Assembly: GCA_019359245.1 (NCBI GenBank)
Contig: JAHHHR010000040.1
Coordinates: 1 to 64,000, forward strand
DNA: 64,000 nt
From: Nostoc desertorum CM1-VF14
Lineage (GTDB): Bacteria > Cyanobacteriota > Cyanobacteriia > Cyanobacteriales > Nostocaceae
Direction: 5' to 3'
Shown: piece after piece, positions 1 to 8,827 of the stretch
Numbering within the stretch: the first letter of the stretch is position 1
How the letters are laid out: the number at the start of each line of letters is the position of its first letter
Notes under the pieces: generated by a model
Databases searched by the model: none
The model's input: only the letters and a program-made list of their open reading frames with translations
Told to the model about the DNA's origin: nothing
Made by a program: the position numbers and the translations under genes

Positions 1-2
1 AA

Positions 3-107
3 ATGCTTCCTGAAATGCCTGAGCCTATTTTATTAACCCAGATTTTTGCCAAGCTTACTTCTCTAGGACGTATTCATACGGTTTCTACAGGCGTTGAACC
101 CTCGTAA
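3..107 (+). CDS. 3' end of an unidentified gene, cut by the window edge
   Basis: An open frame enters from the left edge and stops with TAA at 105-107. It gives about 34 residues ending LGRIHTVSTGVEPS. There is an ATG at position 3, but the frame is open to the edge, so this is more likely the tail of a longer protein than a small gene. I do not recognise the family. The same-strand glycosyltransferase gene begins about 120 bases later. Confidence 0.35.
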   Translation: MLPEMPEPILLTQIFAKLTSLGRIHTVSTGVEPS

Positions 108-230
108 ATTGGCAGAGGTATTGTTTATATAGCTGTTTTTAAATGTCTAGCAAATATTGCATCATCAGCAGATTGACCATTTCCGTCGCTAGAACCAGAT
201 AAGGAACAGTGTCAGCGTCGCATCTGTCCT

Positions 231-1205
231 ATGCTGAAGATGGATAGTGTTGTGGGTGAGACTGTGTTTTTCAGCGTTGTGATACCGACTTATAATCGCC
301 AACCGATTTTAGAAAAGTGCCTCCGTGCCTTGGAGGTGCAGGAGTTGAGTAAGCCAAGTGTAGTTTCTGGTTACGAGATTGTCTTAGTGGATGATGGTTC
401 TACTGATGGCACATTACAATGGTTAACAGCCCACAAAGAAGAGTTTCTCCATGTGCGATGGTTTCAGCAAGACCATGCTGGCCCAGCTGCGGCTCGGAAT
501 CTGGGGGTAGAAAGGGCGCTAGGAGACACAATTATCTTTATTGATAGCGATTTAGTGGTGCTAGAGAATTTCTTGCAAGCTCACGCAGATGTGCTAGTGC
601 AGGGAAAGGAGAAATTGGGGAGCGATCGCTTTTTTACTTACGGTGCAGTTATTAACACCAGTAATTTCGACAATCCAACTGCTGAACCCTATAAGGTAAC
701 AGATTTTTCAGCAGCTTTTTTTGCTACCGGGAATGTAGCAATTCCCAAACATTGGCTAGAGAAAGCCGGACTTTTTGATACCAGTTTTCAACTCTATGGC
801 TGGGAAGATTTAGAACTAGGTGTGCGACTGAAAAAATTAGGTTTGACACTAATTAAATGTCCCGAAGCCGTAGGATATCACTGGCATCCAGCATTTAAAT
901 TAGAGCAAATTCCCCGATTAATTGACCAAGAAATTCAACGCGGACGTATGGGAGTTTTGTTTTATCAAAAGCATCCTACATGGGAAGTGCGAATGATGAT
1001 TCAAATGACTTGGTTGCATCGCTTACTTTGGGGAATTTTGTCACTCAATGGTGCGCTAAATGAACGAACAATGGCTCCGTTATTGCAATGGCTAATTAAC
1101 TTAGGTAAACCACAATTGGCTTTAGAAATTGCCCGAATTTTTCTCAACTGGTACAACGTAAAGGGTGTTTATGAAGCTTATGCACGAATGCAACAAACAT
1201 CTTAA
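231..1205 (+). CDS. Family 2 glycosyltransferase
   Basis: Probably transfers a sugar from a nucleotide-sugar to an acceptor in polysaccharide or glycolipid synthesis; donor and acceptor cannot be told. The N-terminus has the GT-A start SVVIPTYNR and VDDGSTDGT, followed by the metal-binding DxD (FIDSDLVV) near residue 106. A galactosyltransferase-type acceptor motif, GWEDLELGVRLKKLG, lies near residue 190. The C-terminal third is helical and less typical. Length 324 residues is normal for a soluble GT2. The start could equally be the ATG at 240 (MDSVV), because neither has a clear ribosome site. It converges with recG and no sugar genes are adjacent. Confidence 0.88.
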   Translation: MLKMDSVVGETVFFSVVIPTYNRQPILEKCLRALEVQELSKPSVVSGYEIVLVDDGSTDGTLQWLTAHKEEFLHVRWFQQDHAGPAAARNLGVERALGDTIIFIDSDLVVLENFLQAHADVLVQGKEKLGSDRFFTYGAVINTSNFDNPTAEPYKVTDFSAAFFATGNVAIPKHWLEKAGLFDTSFQLYGWEDLELGVRLKKLGLTLIKCPEAVGYHWHPAFKLEQIPRLIDQEIQRGRMGVLFYQKHPTWEVRMMIQMTWLHRLLWGILSLNGALNERTMAPLLQWLINLGKPQLALEIARIFLNWYNVKGVYEAYARMQQTS

Positions 1206-1241
1206 TTAAGAACTGGGTAAATTTGTATTTATCCGGTCACG

Positions 1242-3728
1242 TTACGTCAGAATGGCCCCACCCATTAACCGCTCATACCGATATTTCAACTCTTCTTTCA
1301 TCAAATACCAACGCTCTAAAGTTGCATCCATCTCTATTATTTTCTCTGCTGCTTGCCGCGCTAAAAGCAAAACTTCTTCATCTTCAACCAAACTCGCTAA
1401 GGTAAAATCTGGCACTCCAGATTGACGAGTTCCCAATACTTGCCCTGGGCCACGAAAACGCATATCCATCTCTGAGATGAAAAAGCCATCCTGAGATTGT
1501 TCCAACACCTTCAACCGTTGTTGAGCATCAGGACTTCTGGAACTGCTCATCAATAGACAATAAGACTGAGCCGCACCACGGCCGACACGCCCCCGCAGTT
1601 GGTGGAGTTGCGATAAACCAAATCGCTCTGCATTTTCAATGAGCATTACCGTAGCATTAGGTACGTCTACACCAACCTCAACAACAGTAGTAGAAACCAA
1701 AATTTGCGTTTGGTTATCACGAAATTTAGTAATCGCTTCATCCTTATCGGCTGAACTCATGCGACCATGTAGCAGCCCTACTTGAAAGTCAGGAAAAACG
1801 CTTTCTTGTAACTTTTGATGCTCCTCAGTTGCCGATCGCAGATCCAGTTTCTCTGATTCTTCTACCAAGGGTAAAACCACATAAACTTGTCTACCTTGGG
1901 CAATTTCTCGCCGGATGAGGTCATAAGCATGGTTGCGTTGCTGCCCTGATAATACTGTTGTCTGAATTTTTTGTCGTCCTGGTGGTAGCTCATCAATCTG
2001 GCTCACATCCAAATCCCCGTGTATCGTCAGTGCTAACGTTCTGGGAATCGGAGTAGCTGTCATAGTTAACACATGGGGCTGTTCGCCTTTTTGCTGCAAA
2101 CGCGCCCGTTGTTCTACCCCAAAGCGATGCTGTTCATCAATCACCACTAACCCCAATTGCTGGAAGTTTACGGGGTCTTGAATTAAGGCGTGAGTTCCCA
2201 CTAATAGAGGTAATTCACCAGTTCCTAACTGAGAATGGATTTGTCGTCTTTTTGCAGTTTTAGTAGATCCTGTCAGTAATTCCACTGGTAAATGCAAGAG
2301 ATTAAACCAACTAACTAACTTGCGATAATGTTGTTCTGCCAAAACTTCTGTGGGAGCCATCAGCGCCGCTTGGTAGCCAGATTGAATTGCTGCGAGGATA
2401 GCTAGCACGGCGACGACTGTTTTACCGGAACCGACATCGCCTTGCACCAAACGATTCATTGGTACAGGTTTTTCTAAGTCGTTGAGGATATCGTTGAGGA
2501 CTCTTTGCTGTGCGCCAGTGAGTTGAAAAGGCAGTATTTCGTGGAATTTCTCTACAAGTTGACCTCGTGGAACAAGGATGGCGCTGGTTTGAATCGCCCT
2601 TGCTTGCTGCTGACGTTGCAATAACCCAAGTTGTAGGTAGAAAAATTCATCAAAAACTAGGCGACGACGGGCAACTTGTAGGACGGCGCTATCGCTGGGA
2701 AAATGGATGTTAGCGATCGCATCTTTCAATTCCATCAAACCATACTTCTGTCGCAAACCACTTGGTAAAGGGTCTTTCAGGTTAGCCGCAGCAGGCAAAG
2801 CAGTTATTACCGCCTGTCGCACTGTATTCGCCACCACGCCTTCAGTCAGTCCATAAATTGGCACCACTCGCCCAATATTCAGCGACTCAATAGAATCTCC
2901 TGGATTTGCCAAAACCTCTAGTTCTGGATTATCCAGTGTCAAGCCGTATTTGCTTTCTTTTACCAACCCACACGCCGCTAAAATACTACCTACTGGATAA
3001 CGGCGTTTTAAACTTTCTTGCCAAGCGCGACTGCTAAAGCGCGTACCTGCGTAAAAACGACCAATTTTGATTTGACCACTGTTATCTTTTACAACCAGTT
3101 CCAAAATTGATAATTTCTGATTTTTAGGGCTGGTAAAGCAGTTGCAACGCTTCACTGTAGCCACTATTGTCACCGTTTCACCCGCCTGTAACTCGCGGAT
3201 ATTCACCTGACGCGCGTAATCAATGTGGTCACGAGGATAGTAGAAAAGTAAGTCGCGGACGGTGTGTAAACCAAGCCGTGCCAAATTATCAGCTTTTTTG
3301 AAGCCTATTTCTGGTAAATCGCTAAGTTTTTGGTCAATGTTCGGTGCAAGCCTCCGACTCACCTCAGAAACGATTTTTGATTTTTGATTTTTGATTTTTG
3401 ATTGATAAATTTTCCCCTGTTCTCCTGCTCCTCTGCTCTTCTGCTCCCCCTGCTCCTCTTGCTGTAGTTGGGAGAGATACCTACGAGTCTCTGCTACTAA
3501 ATGTTGTCTTTCTTCCAATGCCAGATGTGGATAACTAGCAAATTGCACCGCTAGTCCTTGCCAACGGCGGCGTTCAGTTTGGGGTAAGCCTGTTGGGAAT
3601 TTACCCAAAGTTAGGCTCAGAAATTCACTGAAGCGGTACTGTCTGCCCACTAAGTCTGTAAAGCCTCGTTCGGCTTCTATTGCCAAGGCTTTGTGCAATC
3701 GTATCCAATCTGGTTTTTCATTAGTCAT
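1242..3728 (-). CDS. recG: ATP-dependent DNA helicase RecG
   Basis: RecG remodels stalled replication forks and branch-migrates Holliday junctions. The 828 residues hold a cyanobacterial N-terminal extension (1-125) and the wedge/OB domain (about 130-330). The SF2 helicase core has Walker A GDVGSGKT near residue 430, the DEQH box, TATPIPRTL, and the C-terminal QLRGRVGRG motif VI. The C-terminal TRG-like segment with FRGPGQVLGTRQSG is present. The join between extension and wedge (residues about 88-120) is low-complexity and encoded by an intergenic-type repeat, described separately. It is the last gene of its strand run, facing the glycosyltransferase. Confidence 0.97.
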   Translation of the reverse strand: MTNEKPDWIRLHKALAIEAERGFTDLVGRQYRFSEFLSLTLGKFPTGLPQTERRRWQGLAVQFASYPHLALEERQHLVAETRRYLSQLQQEEQGEQKSRGAGEQGKIYQSKIKNQKSKIVSEVSRRLAPNIDQKLSDLPEIGFKKADNLARLGLHTVRDLLFYYPRDHIDYARQVNIRELQAGETVTIVATVKRCNCFTSPKNQKLSILELVVKDNSGQIKIGRFYAGTRFSSRAWQESLKRRYPVGSILAACGLVKESKYGLTLDNPELEVLANPGDSIESLNIGRVVPIYGLTEGVVANTVRQAVITALPAAANLKDPLPSGLRQKYGLMELKDAIANIHFPSDSAVLQVARRRLVFDEFFYLQLGLLQRQQQARAIQTSAILVPRGQLVEKFHEILPFQLTGAQQRVLNDILNDLEKPVPMNRLVQGDVGSGKTVVAVLAILAAIQSGYQAALMAPTEVLAEQHYRKLVSWFNLLHLPVELLTGSTKTAKRRQIHSQLGTGELPLLVGTHALIQDPVNFQQLGLVVIDEQHRFGVEQRARLQQKGEQPHVLTMTATPIPRTLALTIHGDLDVSQIDELPPGRQKIQTTVLSGQQRNHAYDLIRREIAQGRQVYVVLPLVEESEKLDLRSATEEHQKLQESVFPDFQVGLLHGRMSSADKDEAITKFRDNQTQILVSTTVVEVGVDVPNATVMLIENAERFGLSQLHQLRGRVGRGAAQSYCLLMSSSRSPDAQQRLKVLEQSQDGFFISEMDMRFRGPGQVLGTRQSGVPDFTLASLVEDEEVLLLARQAAEKIIEMDATLERWYLMKEELKYRYERLMGGAILT
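3372..3470. repeat. Intergenic-type tandem repeats inside recG
   Basis: Two low-complexity blocks sit in the recG frame. One is TTTTTGA repeated about four and a half times (3372-3403). The other is a CTCCTCTGCT-type run (about 3418-3470). Both resemble repeats that are normally intergenic in Nostoc. They encode residues about 88-120, a polar Q/E/K-rich stretch containing KIKNQKSKI, without breaking the frame. Confidence 0.7.
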
Positions 3729-3766
3729 TGGTCAATAGACATAGGAGTGAGGAGTTAGGAATAAAT

Positions 3767-3797
3767 AACTCATAACTCATAATTCATAACTCATAAC
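3767..3797. repeat. Tandem heptamer ACTCATA between recG and its upstream neighbour
   Basis: Four copies of a heptamer close to ACTCATA (one with T for C) fill most of the 70-base gap between recG and the coiled-coil gene. A GGAGTTAG block lies just before it. This is the short tandemly repeated repetitive (STRR) type known from Nostoc genomes. Confidence 0.7.
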
Positions 3798-3798
3798 T

Positions 3799-4656
3799 TT
3801 ATTCAAACCAACTAGCACGCCATGCAGCTTCAGCTTCAGCGATCGCTTTTTCTCGCTGTTTCTTTTGATACTCTCGTCCTAATTTGTTTAGCCGAACTAA
3901 AATACTGCGGATTTGCCTGCGCTCAGAGGAAAGTGCCACATCAGCAAATTCAATTTCTCCTAGCCGCAGGTTAATAGCCATGATTTGCGTCAGCCCAGAA
4001 TCTTCTGACTGCTGCTCATTTTCAATTTCAATTACTAAGTTTAATAGGTTTGGTGGCCCTGGCATGGCCTCGGCAGATGCTTCTGATGCCGCAGCAGCCG
4101 CAGCCGCTAAAATCGGTTCTGGTAATTTTTTGGGTAATACCCCAGATTTTTGTAATAAAAGATTAGCATCATGGGAAAGTTTTTTCAGTATCTCTTGCGT
4201 GACCTCTTCTAAGTTCTGCTGCCATTTTGCCAGTTCTATAGGATTAGAGGTTTCGGCGCTCAGAGGCTGGAAATTTGAGGTGTCGAGAAGTTCAGAAGAT
4301 ATTACTTCCTTATTGCCCACCCTGCGGGAAGCTAAAGCTACATCTTCGTCATCTCCCTTATTTACTTCAGCTTCCTCACTTTTCATACAATTGAGCAATT
4401 GCTCTGCTGTAACTTGACCCAAGTTGCGGATGGCTTGTTGCAATTGTTGGCGCTGATTTAATGATAAATGCAGAAAGTTTTCGGGATACCCCTGTGTACA
4501 GAGATGATAACTCGCCAAAATCAACTGTTTTCGTACAGCTAGGCCCAAAGTGTTTAGATAACTAGCATAAGCGCTTTGTAGTTCTACTGCGATCGCGCGA
4601 ATCGCTTCTTTTAGTGCTGCAATATCCCGTTCAATTCGCTCGATTGCTCTTGCCAT
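3799..4656 (-). CDS. Coiled-coil protein of unknown function
   Basis: A 285-residue protein I cannot assign. The N-terminus (MARAIERIERDIAALKEAI) and C-terminus (about residues 225-285, rich in R/K/E/A) are predicted coiled coil. An acidic linker and an alanine-rich stretch (AAAAAAASEASAEA, about 184-198) lie between. There is no signal peptide or membrane segment, so it is likely cytoplasmic. Codon use matches the surrounding genes and the antisense frame is only a shadow. It lies upstream of recG on the same strand, 70 bases away across a heptamer repeat, so cotranscription is possible but not shown. Confidence 0.75.
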   Translation of the reverse strand: MARAIERIERDIAALKEAIRAIAVELQSAYASYLNTLGLAVRKQLILASYHLCTQGYPENFLHLSLNQRQQLQQAIRNLGQVTAEQLLNCMKSEEAEVNKGDDEDVALASRRVGNKEVISSELLDTSNFQPLSAETSNPIELAKWQQNLEEVTQEILKKLSHDANLLLQKSGVLPKKLPEPILAAAAAAASEASAEAMPGPPNLLNLVIEIENEQQSEDSGLTQIMAINLRLGEIEFADVALSSERRQIRSILVRLNKLGREYQKKQREKAIAEAEAAWRASWFE

Positions 4657-4773
4657 ATCTTTTCGTTCTTGTCCATGTGAACTATTTAATAGTACAAATG
4701 TACAAATTTATTTTATAATAACTTCCTAAAGGTCTTTAGATTTTAAATTAAATGCGATATTTCGTGTATCCAC

Positions 4774-4810
4774 TAAAAAAAACACAGGTCAGGCTATTTG
4801 CTTGACCTGT
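4774..4810 (-). terminator. Rho-independent terminator after tsf
   Basis: Read on the minus strand, an 8-bp perfect stem ACAGGTCA / TGACCTGT with an 11-base loop is followed by a run of eight or more T. It begins about 60 bases past the tsf stop, as expected for the end of the rpsB-tsf unit. Confidence 0.8.
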
Positions 4811-4868
4811 TTGTTAAAGAGTCATTTGTCCTTAGTCTTTGGTAAAAACTAATGACCAATGACCAATA

Positions 4869-5813
4869 TTACTTGCTGCCAATTTGTGCAGCGACTTCAT
4901 CAGCAAAGCTCATCTCTTGTTTTTCAATGCCTTCGCCCAATATATAGCGGACAAAGCGAGTCACTTGAATCTCTGTGCCTAATTGCGTCTTCGCTTGCTT
5001 CAAAAGGTCTTCTACCGAAATACTCTGATCGCGAATGTAAGGTTGATCAATCAAAGTCAATTCTTTCAGACGTTTTTCAATCCGTCCCTGAACAATCTTT
5101 TCTTTGATATTATCTGGCTTGTTGGCCAAATCATCCTTGCCCATTTCAATGTCTTTTTCCTTTTGGGCAATTTCGGCGGGGATTTGGTCTACGCTCACAT
5201 ACTCGACATTTGGACAAGCTGCAACTTGCATTGCAGTGTTTCGTGCCAAGCTTTGAAACTCTGGATTAGCAGCCGCTGATTCCGTTTGAGAACCCAGTTC
5301 TACTAATACACCAACTCGGCCGCCAGTGTGAATGTAGCTGTCTACTACACCGTGTGTGCCTTCTGGTAGTGCAAAATTGATAAAGCGACGCACTTGGATA
5401 TTTTCACCTAGCGTAGCAATAGTTTGCTTGATGAATTCTTCTACAGTCGCGCTTGGACTATCAACATACTGTTGAGCCAATAAAGACTCAACACTATCAG
5501 CAGTCGCTGCTTGCTTTGCCAGGTTTTTAACTAAAGCTTTAAAAGCCTCGTTACGAGCCACAAAGTCAGTTTGACAGTTGACTTCGATGAGTACACCTAC
5601 TCGACCACCGGGTTGAATGTAAGTGTCTACCAAACCTTCTGCCGCAATGCGATCGCTTTTTGCCCCTGCCTTAGAGATGCCCTTTTTCCGTAGCCAGTCT
5701 GCGGCTTCTTCTACATTGCCTTCAGTCTCTATTAGCGCCTTTTTGCAGTCCATCATGCCTGCACCAGTTTTTTGGCGTAGCTCTTGGACGAGTTTTGCAG
5801 ATATTTCCGCCAT
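4869..5813 (-). CDS. tsf: Translation elongation factor Ts
   Basis: EF-Ts exchanges GDP for GTP on EF-Tu. The N-terminal UBA-like domain begins MAEISAKLVQELRQKTGAGMMDCKKAL, and the signature GGRVGVL(I/V)E occurs twice (about residues 68 and 166), marking the two halves of the dimerisation core. At 314 residues it has the insert typical of cyanobacterial and plastid EF-Ts rather than the short Thermus form. It follows rpsB after a 213-base gap, the conserved bacterial order. A hairpin in that gap could reduce read-through, and a clear terminator follows. Confidence 0.97.
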   Translation of the reverse strand: MAEISAKLVQELRQKTGAGMMDCKKALIETEGNVEEAADWLRKKGISKAGAKSDRIAAEGLVDTYIQPGGRVGVLIEVNCQTDFVARNEAFKALVKNLAKQAATADSVESLLAQQYVDSPSATVEEFIKQTIATLGENIQVRRFINFALPEGTHGVVDSYIHTGGRVGVLVELGSQTESAAANPEFQSLARNTAMQVAACPNVEYVSVDQIPAEIAQKEKDIEMGKDDLANKPDNIKEKIVQGRIEKRLKELTLIDQPYIRDQSISVEDLLKQAKTQLGTEIQVTRFVRYILGEGIEKQEMSFADEVAAQIGSK

Positions 5814-5940
5814 GTTGCCTCAATTCCTAACTTGACCTCGAGTTGTAATCGCTCACCTAATTTAGTGCTGAGTGCTGAGTTTTGAGTGTTCAGTTATCAA
5901 TTATTTTATTCTTCATTGACAAATCACAACTTACAACTTC

Positions 5941-5977
5941 AAAAATCAAGACTCAGCACTATCTAATTTGCTGAGTC
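5941..5977 (-). terminator. Stem-loop between rpsB and tsf, possible attenuator
   Basis: A perfect 9-bp inverted repeat GACTCAGCA / TGCTGAGTC spans 5950-5977 with a 10-base loop. On the minus strand it is followed by TTGATTTTTG, a weak T-rich tail. Its place, 50 bases past the rpsB stop and ahead of tsf, suits partial termination between the two genes. Related GTGCTGAGT units recur just downstream at 5868-5882. Confidence 0.5.
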
Positions 5978-6026
5978 TTTCTATCTTACTCAGCCAGGGC
6001 TAAACGCCCCGCTTCCGCTAACAGAA

Positions 6027-6821
6027 CTATTCTTCTGTTTCCTCGTCGGGAATTACGGCATCAGTATACTCGGTTTCTTCATAGTCATCGTCATACTCAC
6101 TACCGTCGTAGTCTTCGTAATCATCTTCAGCATCTAGCTGACCGTGACGACCTTCATAAATGGCATCTGCCAATTTCCCGACTATCAGCTTAATTGATCT
6201 GATAGCATCATCGTTTGCTGGGATGGGGATATCTACTACATCTGGGTCACAGTTTGTATCCAGCATGGACACAATGGGAATATTCAGCTTTTGGCATTCT
6301 TGAACTGCGTTATATTCCCGCCGTTGGTCTACGATTACCACGATATCGGGTACTTTCCGCATTGTTTTAATGCCGCCCAAGTATTTCTGAAGCTTCGTCA
6401 TTTCCCGACGTAGCATTGATGCTTCTTTTTTGGGTAATAAATCTAGTGCGCCAGTTTCTTCACGGCGTTCTAAATCTTTCAGACGATCTACCCGGGTTTT
6501 GATGGTTGCCCAGTTGGTCAACATTCCGCCCAACCAGCGTTGGTTAATATAGTGGGAACCACAACGGCTGGCTTCTTGAGCAATAATTCCAGCTGCTTGG
6601 CGCTTGGTGCCGACAAAAAGAAACTTCTTCCCTTGTTCAGCGTGCGATCGCATATAGTTATAAGCATTATCCATCAACTGGGCAGTTTGCACCAAGTCGA
6701 TAATATGCACACCATTGCGGGAAGTATAAATGTAAGGAGACATTTTTGGGTTCCAACGCCGGGTTTGGTGCCCAAAGTGAACCCCTGACTCCATCATTTG
6801 AGCCAATGAAACTACTGGCAT
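6027..6821 (-). CDS. rpsB: 30S ribosomal protein S2
   Basis: Small-subunit protein S2. The start chosen is ATG at 6821 (MPVVSLAQMMESGVHFGHQ), because AGGAG precedes it by about 9 bases and S2 proteins begin there; a frame extending to 6872 is upstream sequence. Family marks include GVHFGHQTRRWNPKM, NQRWLGGMLTNW and the C-terminal IPANDDAIRSIKLI. The tail (about 35 residues) is an unusually acidic, tyrosine-rich run of D/E/Y. It heads the rpsB-tsf pair. The upstream region carries four GTTAAC palindromes. Confidence 0.97.
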   Translation of the reverse strand: MPVVSLAQMMESGVHFGHQTRRWNPKMSPYIYTSRNGVHIIDLVQTAQLMDNAYNYMRSHAEQGKKFLFVGTKRQAAGIIAQEASRCGSHYINQRWLGGMLTNWATIKTRVDRLKDLERREETGALDLLPKKEASMLRREMTKLQKYLGGIKTMRKVPDIVVIVDQRREYNAVQECQKLNIPIVSMLDTNCDPDVVDIPIPANDDAIRSIKLIVGKLADAIYEGRHGQLDAEDDYEDYDGSEYDDDYEETEYTDAVIPDEETEE

Positions 6822-6907
6822 ATATTTTCTAACTCCTATTCGGGTTAAACCTCCATCCAAGTGCATTTCCAACTGGAAACACCCGAATTCTCAGATGTGC
6901 GAGATTA

Positions 6908-6950
6908 GTTAACCATACTAGGTTAACACACGTTAACACCCTATGTTAAC
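6908..6950. promoter_or_regulatory. Cluster of four GTTAAC palindromes upstream of rpsB
   Basis: GTTAAC occurs at 6908, 6922, 6932 and 6945, that is every 10-14 bases, about 90-130 bases before the rpsB start. The spacing near one helical turn suggests a multi-site operator for a dimeric regulator, or part of the promoter. No regulator can be named from the sequence. Confidence 0.45.
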
Positions 6951-7038
6951 CCAGTAGAAGAGTTGTAGATTATGGGTGAAAAATTCAGACATAGCAAATT
7001 TTCAAACCGTCTTGCTAAAAGCTACACATATATCGGTT

Positions 7039-7953
7039 TCATACATGGTCTAAAATACTACTCATTTCTTGCTGATAACGCTTGGGAGTTGTGTGTAGCA
7101 TTCGTTGAAACACAGATGTCATGTGACTCTGGTTGCCAAATCCGGCTTCTGCGGCTACCTGTGCCAGCGATCGCTTTTGGTTTTGTAACAGTTTTTGAGC
7201 AAGTTCTAGCCGACACCGAAGGACATACTGATAAGGTGATAGCCCAGTTGTTACCTTAAATGCTCGTGCGAAATGGTATGGACTAAATCCTACTGTGGCA
7301 GCAATCTGGTTTAGGTTCAGTTCTTGGGATAGATTCGCTCTAATGTATTCCAAGACAAGCTTTAACAAATTTGGGTCTAAAAACTCTGGTGAACGTTTGA
7401 GCCGTCCAGATAGATTTGAACGTCGATAAATTATTTGTGCCAACACCGCCGTTGCAACTGATTCTAAGTAGAATGCACCACCAGTTTGTCCATTATAAAA
7501 AAACTCTTGCATAGCGATCGCAGCACTCAAGCCCCAATGAGTCTTGGGAATTTGCCCTGGCTGTAATTCAATTGTCTGTCCCTCTGCTTCTACTTTGACT
7601 ATGCGTTCTAGAAAAGATTGGGAATATCCAAACACTACAAAACAAGAAGCATCTTCCACCGAACTATAAGTACTGCCTTGAGGCACAATATCAAAACCTC
7701 CTGGTAGCGCTTGGTAAGGTTGCAGCCGATCGGCATTGAAGGCAGCAATCCCACGAGTTTCCCCAAAACTTGTTACCACAAGGTTAAGTGGCGAACGAAT
7801 ATTTACTTCCAAATGTCCTGGCGGAATGATTGCTACCATCAACTCTGATGTTTCTAGCCAGTGTCCCCACTGGGGTAGAGCCTCTAGTGGGGGCTGATTA
7901 AGGGGAATTTTACGTTCTGGGGGATTAAACAAAAACTCTTTTAGCAGATTCAT
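7039..7953 (-). CDS. AraC-family transcriptional regulator
   Basis: A 304-residue regulator. The C-terminal ~100 residues form the double helix-turn-helix: LNLNQIAATVGFSPYHFARAFK and the second helix around LAQVAAEAGFGNQSHMTSVFQ, then the TPKRYQ end. The N-terminal ~190 residues are a probable cupin-like effector domain. The start at 7953 (MNLLKEFLF) is preferred. The frame continues upstream to 8115, but that part is encoded by a dispersed GC-rich repeat and reads as noise. It is divergent from the MAPEG/DUF4336 pair, a plausible target, though no operator was identified. Confidence 0.9.
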   Translation of the reverse strand: MNLLKEFLFNPPERKIPLNQPPLEALPQWGHWLETSELMVAIIPPGHLEVNIRSPLNLVVTSFGETRGIAAFNADRLQPYQALPGGFDIVPQGSTYSSVEDASCFVVFGYSQSFLERIVKVEAEGQTIELQPGQIPKTHWGLSAAIAMQEFFYNGQTGGAFYLESVATAVLAQIIYRRSNLSGRLKRSPEFLDPNLLKLVLEYIRANLSQELNLNQIAATVGFSPYHFARAFKVTTGLSPYQYVLRCRLELAQKLLQNQKRSLAQVAAEAGFGNQSHMTSVFQRMLHTTPKRYQQEMSSILDHV

Positions 7954-7989
7954 GGGCGGAGGCAGTGAATAAGCAAGGGAGCAGGTGAT

Positions 7990-8075
7990 CATTAAGCGTA
8001 GCCGTACAGGCGCAGCCTCTGTCTGCGACACGCTGCGCGTTTGCGTAGCATCCCGCAGGGAACGTAGAGAAGTGG
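7990..8075. repeat. Dispersed GC-rich repeat in the araC-like/MAPEG divergent gap
   Basis: The 337-base gap between the divergent genes (7954-8290) is dominated by a patchwork of short GC-rich units such as GCGTAGC, CATCCCGCAGGGAACG and GTAGAGAAG. Related units recur at 41260-41330 and 47140-47167 in this window. They are typical Nostoc interspersed repeats and not coding. The promoter of the MAPEG gene should lie in the AT-rich part after 8160, but no clear boxes were seen. Confidence 0.6.
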
Positions 8076-8290
8076 AGCAAGGGGAGAAACCACCCATAAA
8101 GGGTGTTGCTCTCAACCCTCATGAGAAAAGGAGGGGTGCTTTCGCCCACAAGAGGCGAAGGTTTGTATCTTTATTTCCTGTTTCCTATCATCTCAAAAAG
8201 CAGATTTCGATATTCCGCAAGAATTGAAAAGACAGGAACAATGGCAGGCAAGTATTTTCAAAGTTAAGATTTTGATTCGAGTGATTGTCA

Positions 8291-8797
8291 ATGCCTGTTC
8301 TGATTCCCATTTCAACTTTCTTTATTGGCTGTCATGGGCTAATTGCTCTGGGTTTATCCTATCGAGTGGCAATGGAACGCACCCGTACTCGGATTTGGCA
8401 TGGTGCGTCTACATCTGAAGTTGCCTCACAGCCCAATTATCTAGATCATCCGAATGCTTGGGCAGAGTTTGTGGAAAAAATAACACAACAATCTTCTGCC
8501 ACGAAAAATATCGAAGACGGGGTGTTGCAGCGTACTATCCGAGCGCATGGTAACTTTACAGAATACGTACCCCTTAGCCTTATATTCCTAATTGCCCTAG
8601 AGTGTATGCAGGCTGGGAGGGGATTGTTGTGGATGCTAGGGACTCTTTTGACACTAGCTAGGATTGCCCATGCCTGGGGATTGATACAGACCTATGGCCC
8701 ATCACCGGGCAGGGCAATCGGTTTTTTCGGAACTTGGTTAGTTTATATTGTCGGCAGTCTGGCTTGTCTTTACTACAGCGTGCAGCAATTTTTATAG
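8291..8797 (+). CDS. MAPEG-family membrane protein
   Basis: A 168-residue integral membrane protein of the MAPEG superfamily (glutathione S-transferase-like and eicosanoid enzymes; bacterial substrates unknown). Four hydrophobic segments are visible, with the family motif RAHGNFTEYVPL near residue 77 and a glycine-rich end. The ATG at 8291 is used; a TTG two codons earlier is less likely. The DUF4336 gene follows 30 bases later on the same strand, suggesting one transcript. An AraC regulator is divergent. Confidence 0.85.
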   Translation: MPVLIPISTFFIGCHGLIALGLSYRVAMERTRTRIWHGASTSEVASQPNYLDHPNAWAEFVEKITQQSSATKNIEDGVLQRTIRAHGNFTEYVPLSLIFLIALECMQAGRGLLWMLGTLLTLARIAHAWGLIQTYGPSPGRAIGFFGTWLVYIVGSLACLYYSVQQFL

Positions 8798-8827
8798 TCT
8801 AGCGACGGTTCTAACTCAAAAATTATA

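Noticed and set aside
3884..4417. 177-codon plus-strand frame opposite the coiled-coil gene
   Set aside because: It lies wholly antisense to a gene with better composition; alanine- and serine-rich runs are the complement of the real gene's coding bias.
7954..8115. Upstream extension of the AraC-family frame
   Set aside because: Encoded by dispersed GC-rich repeat; the family N-terminus begins at MNLLKEF (7953).
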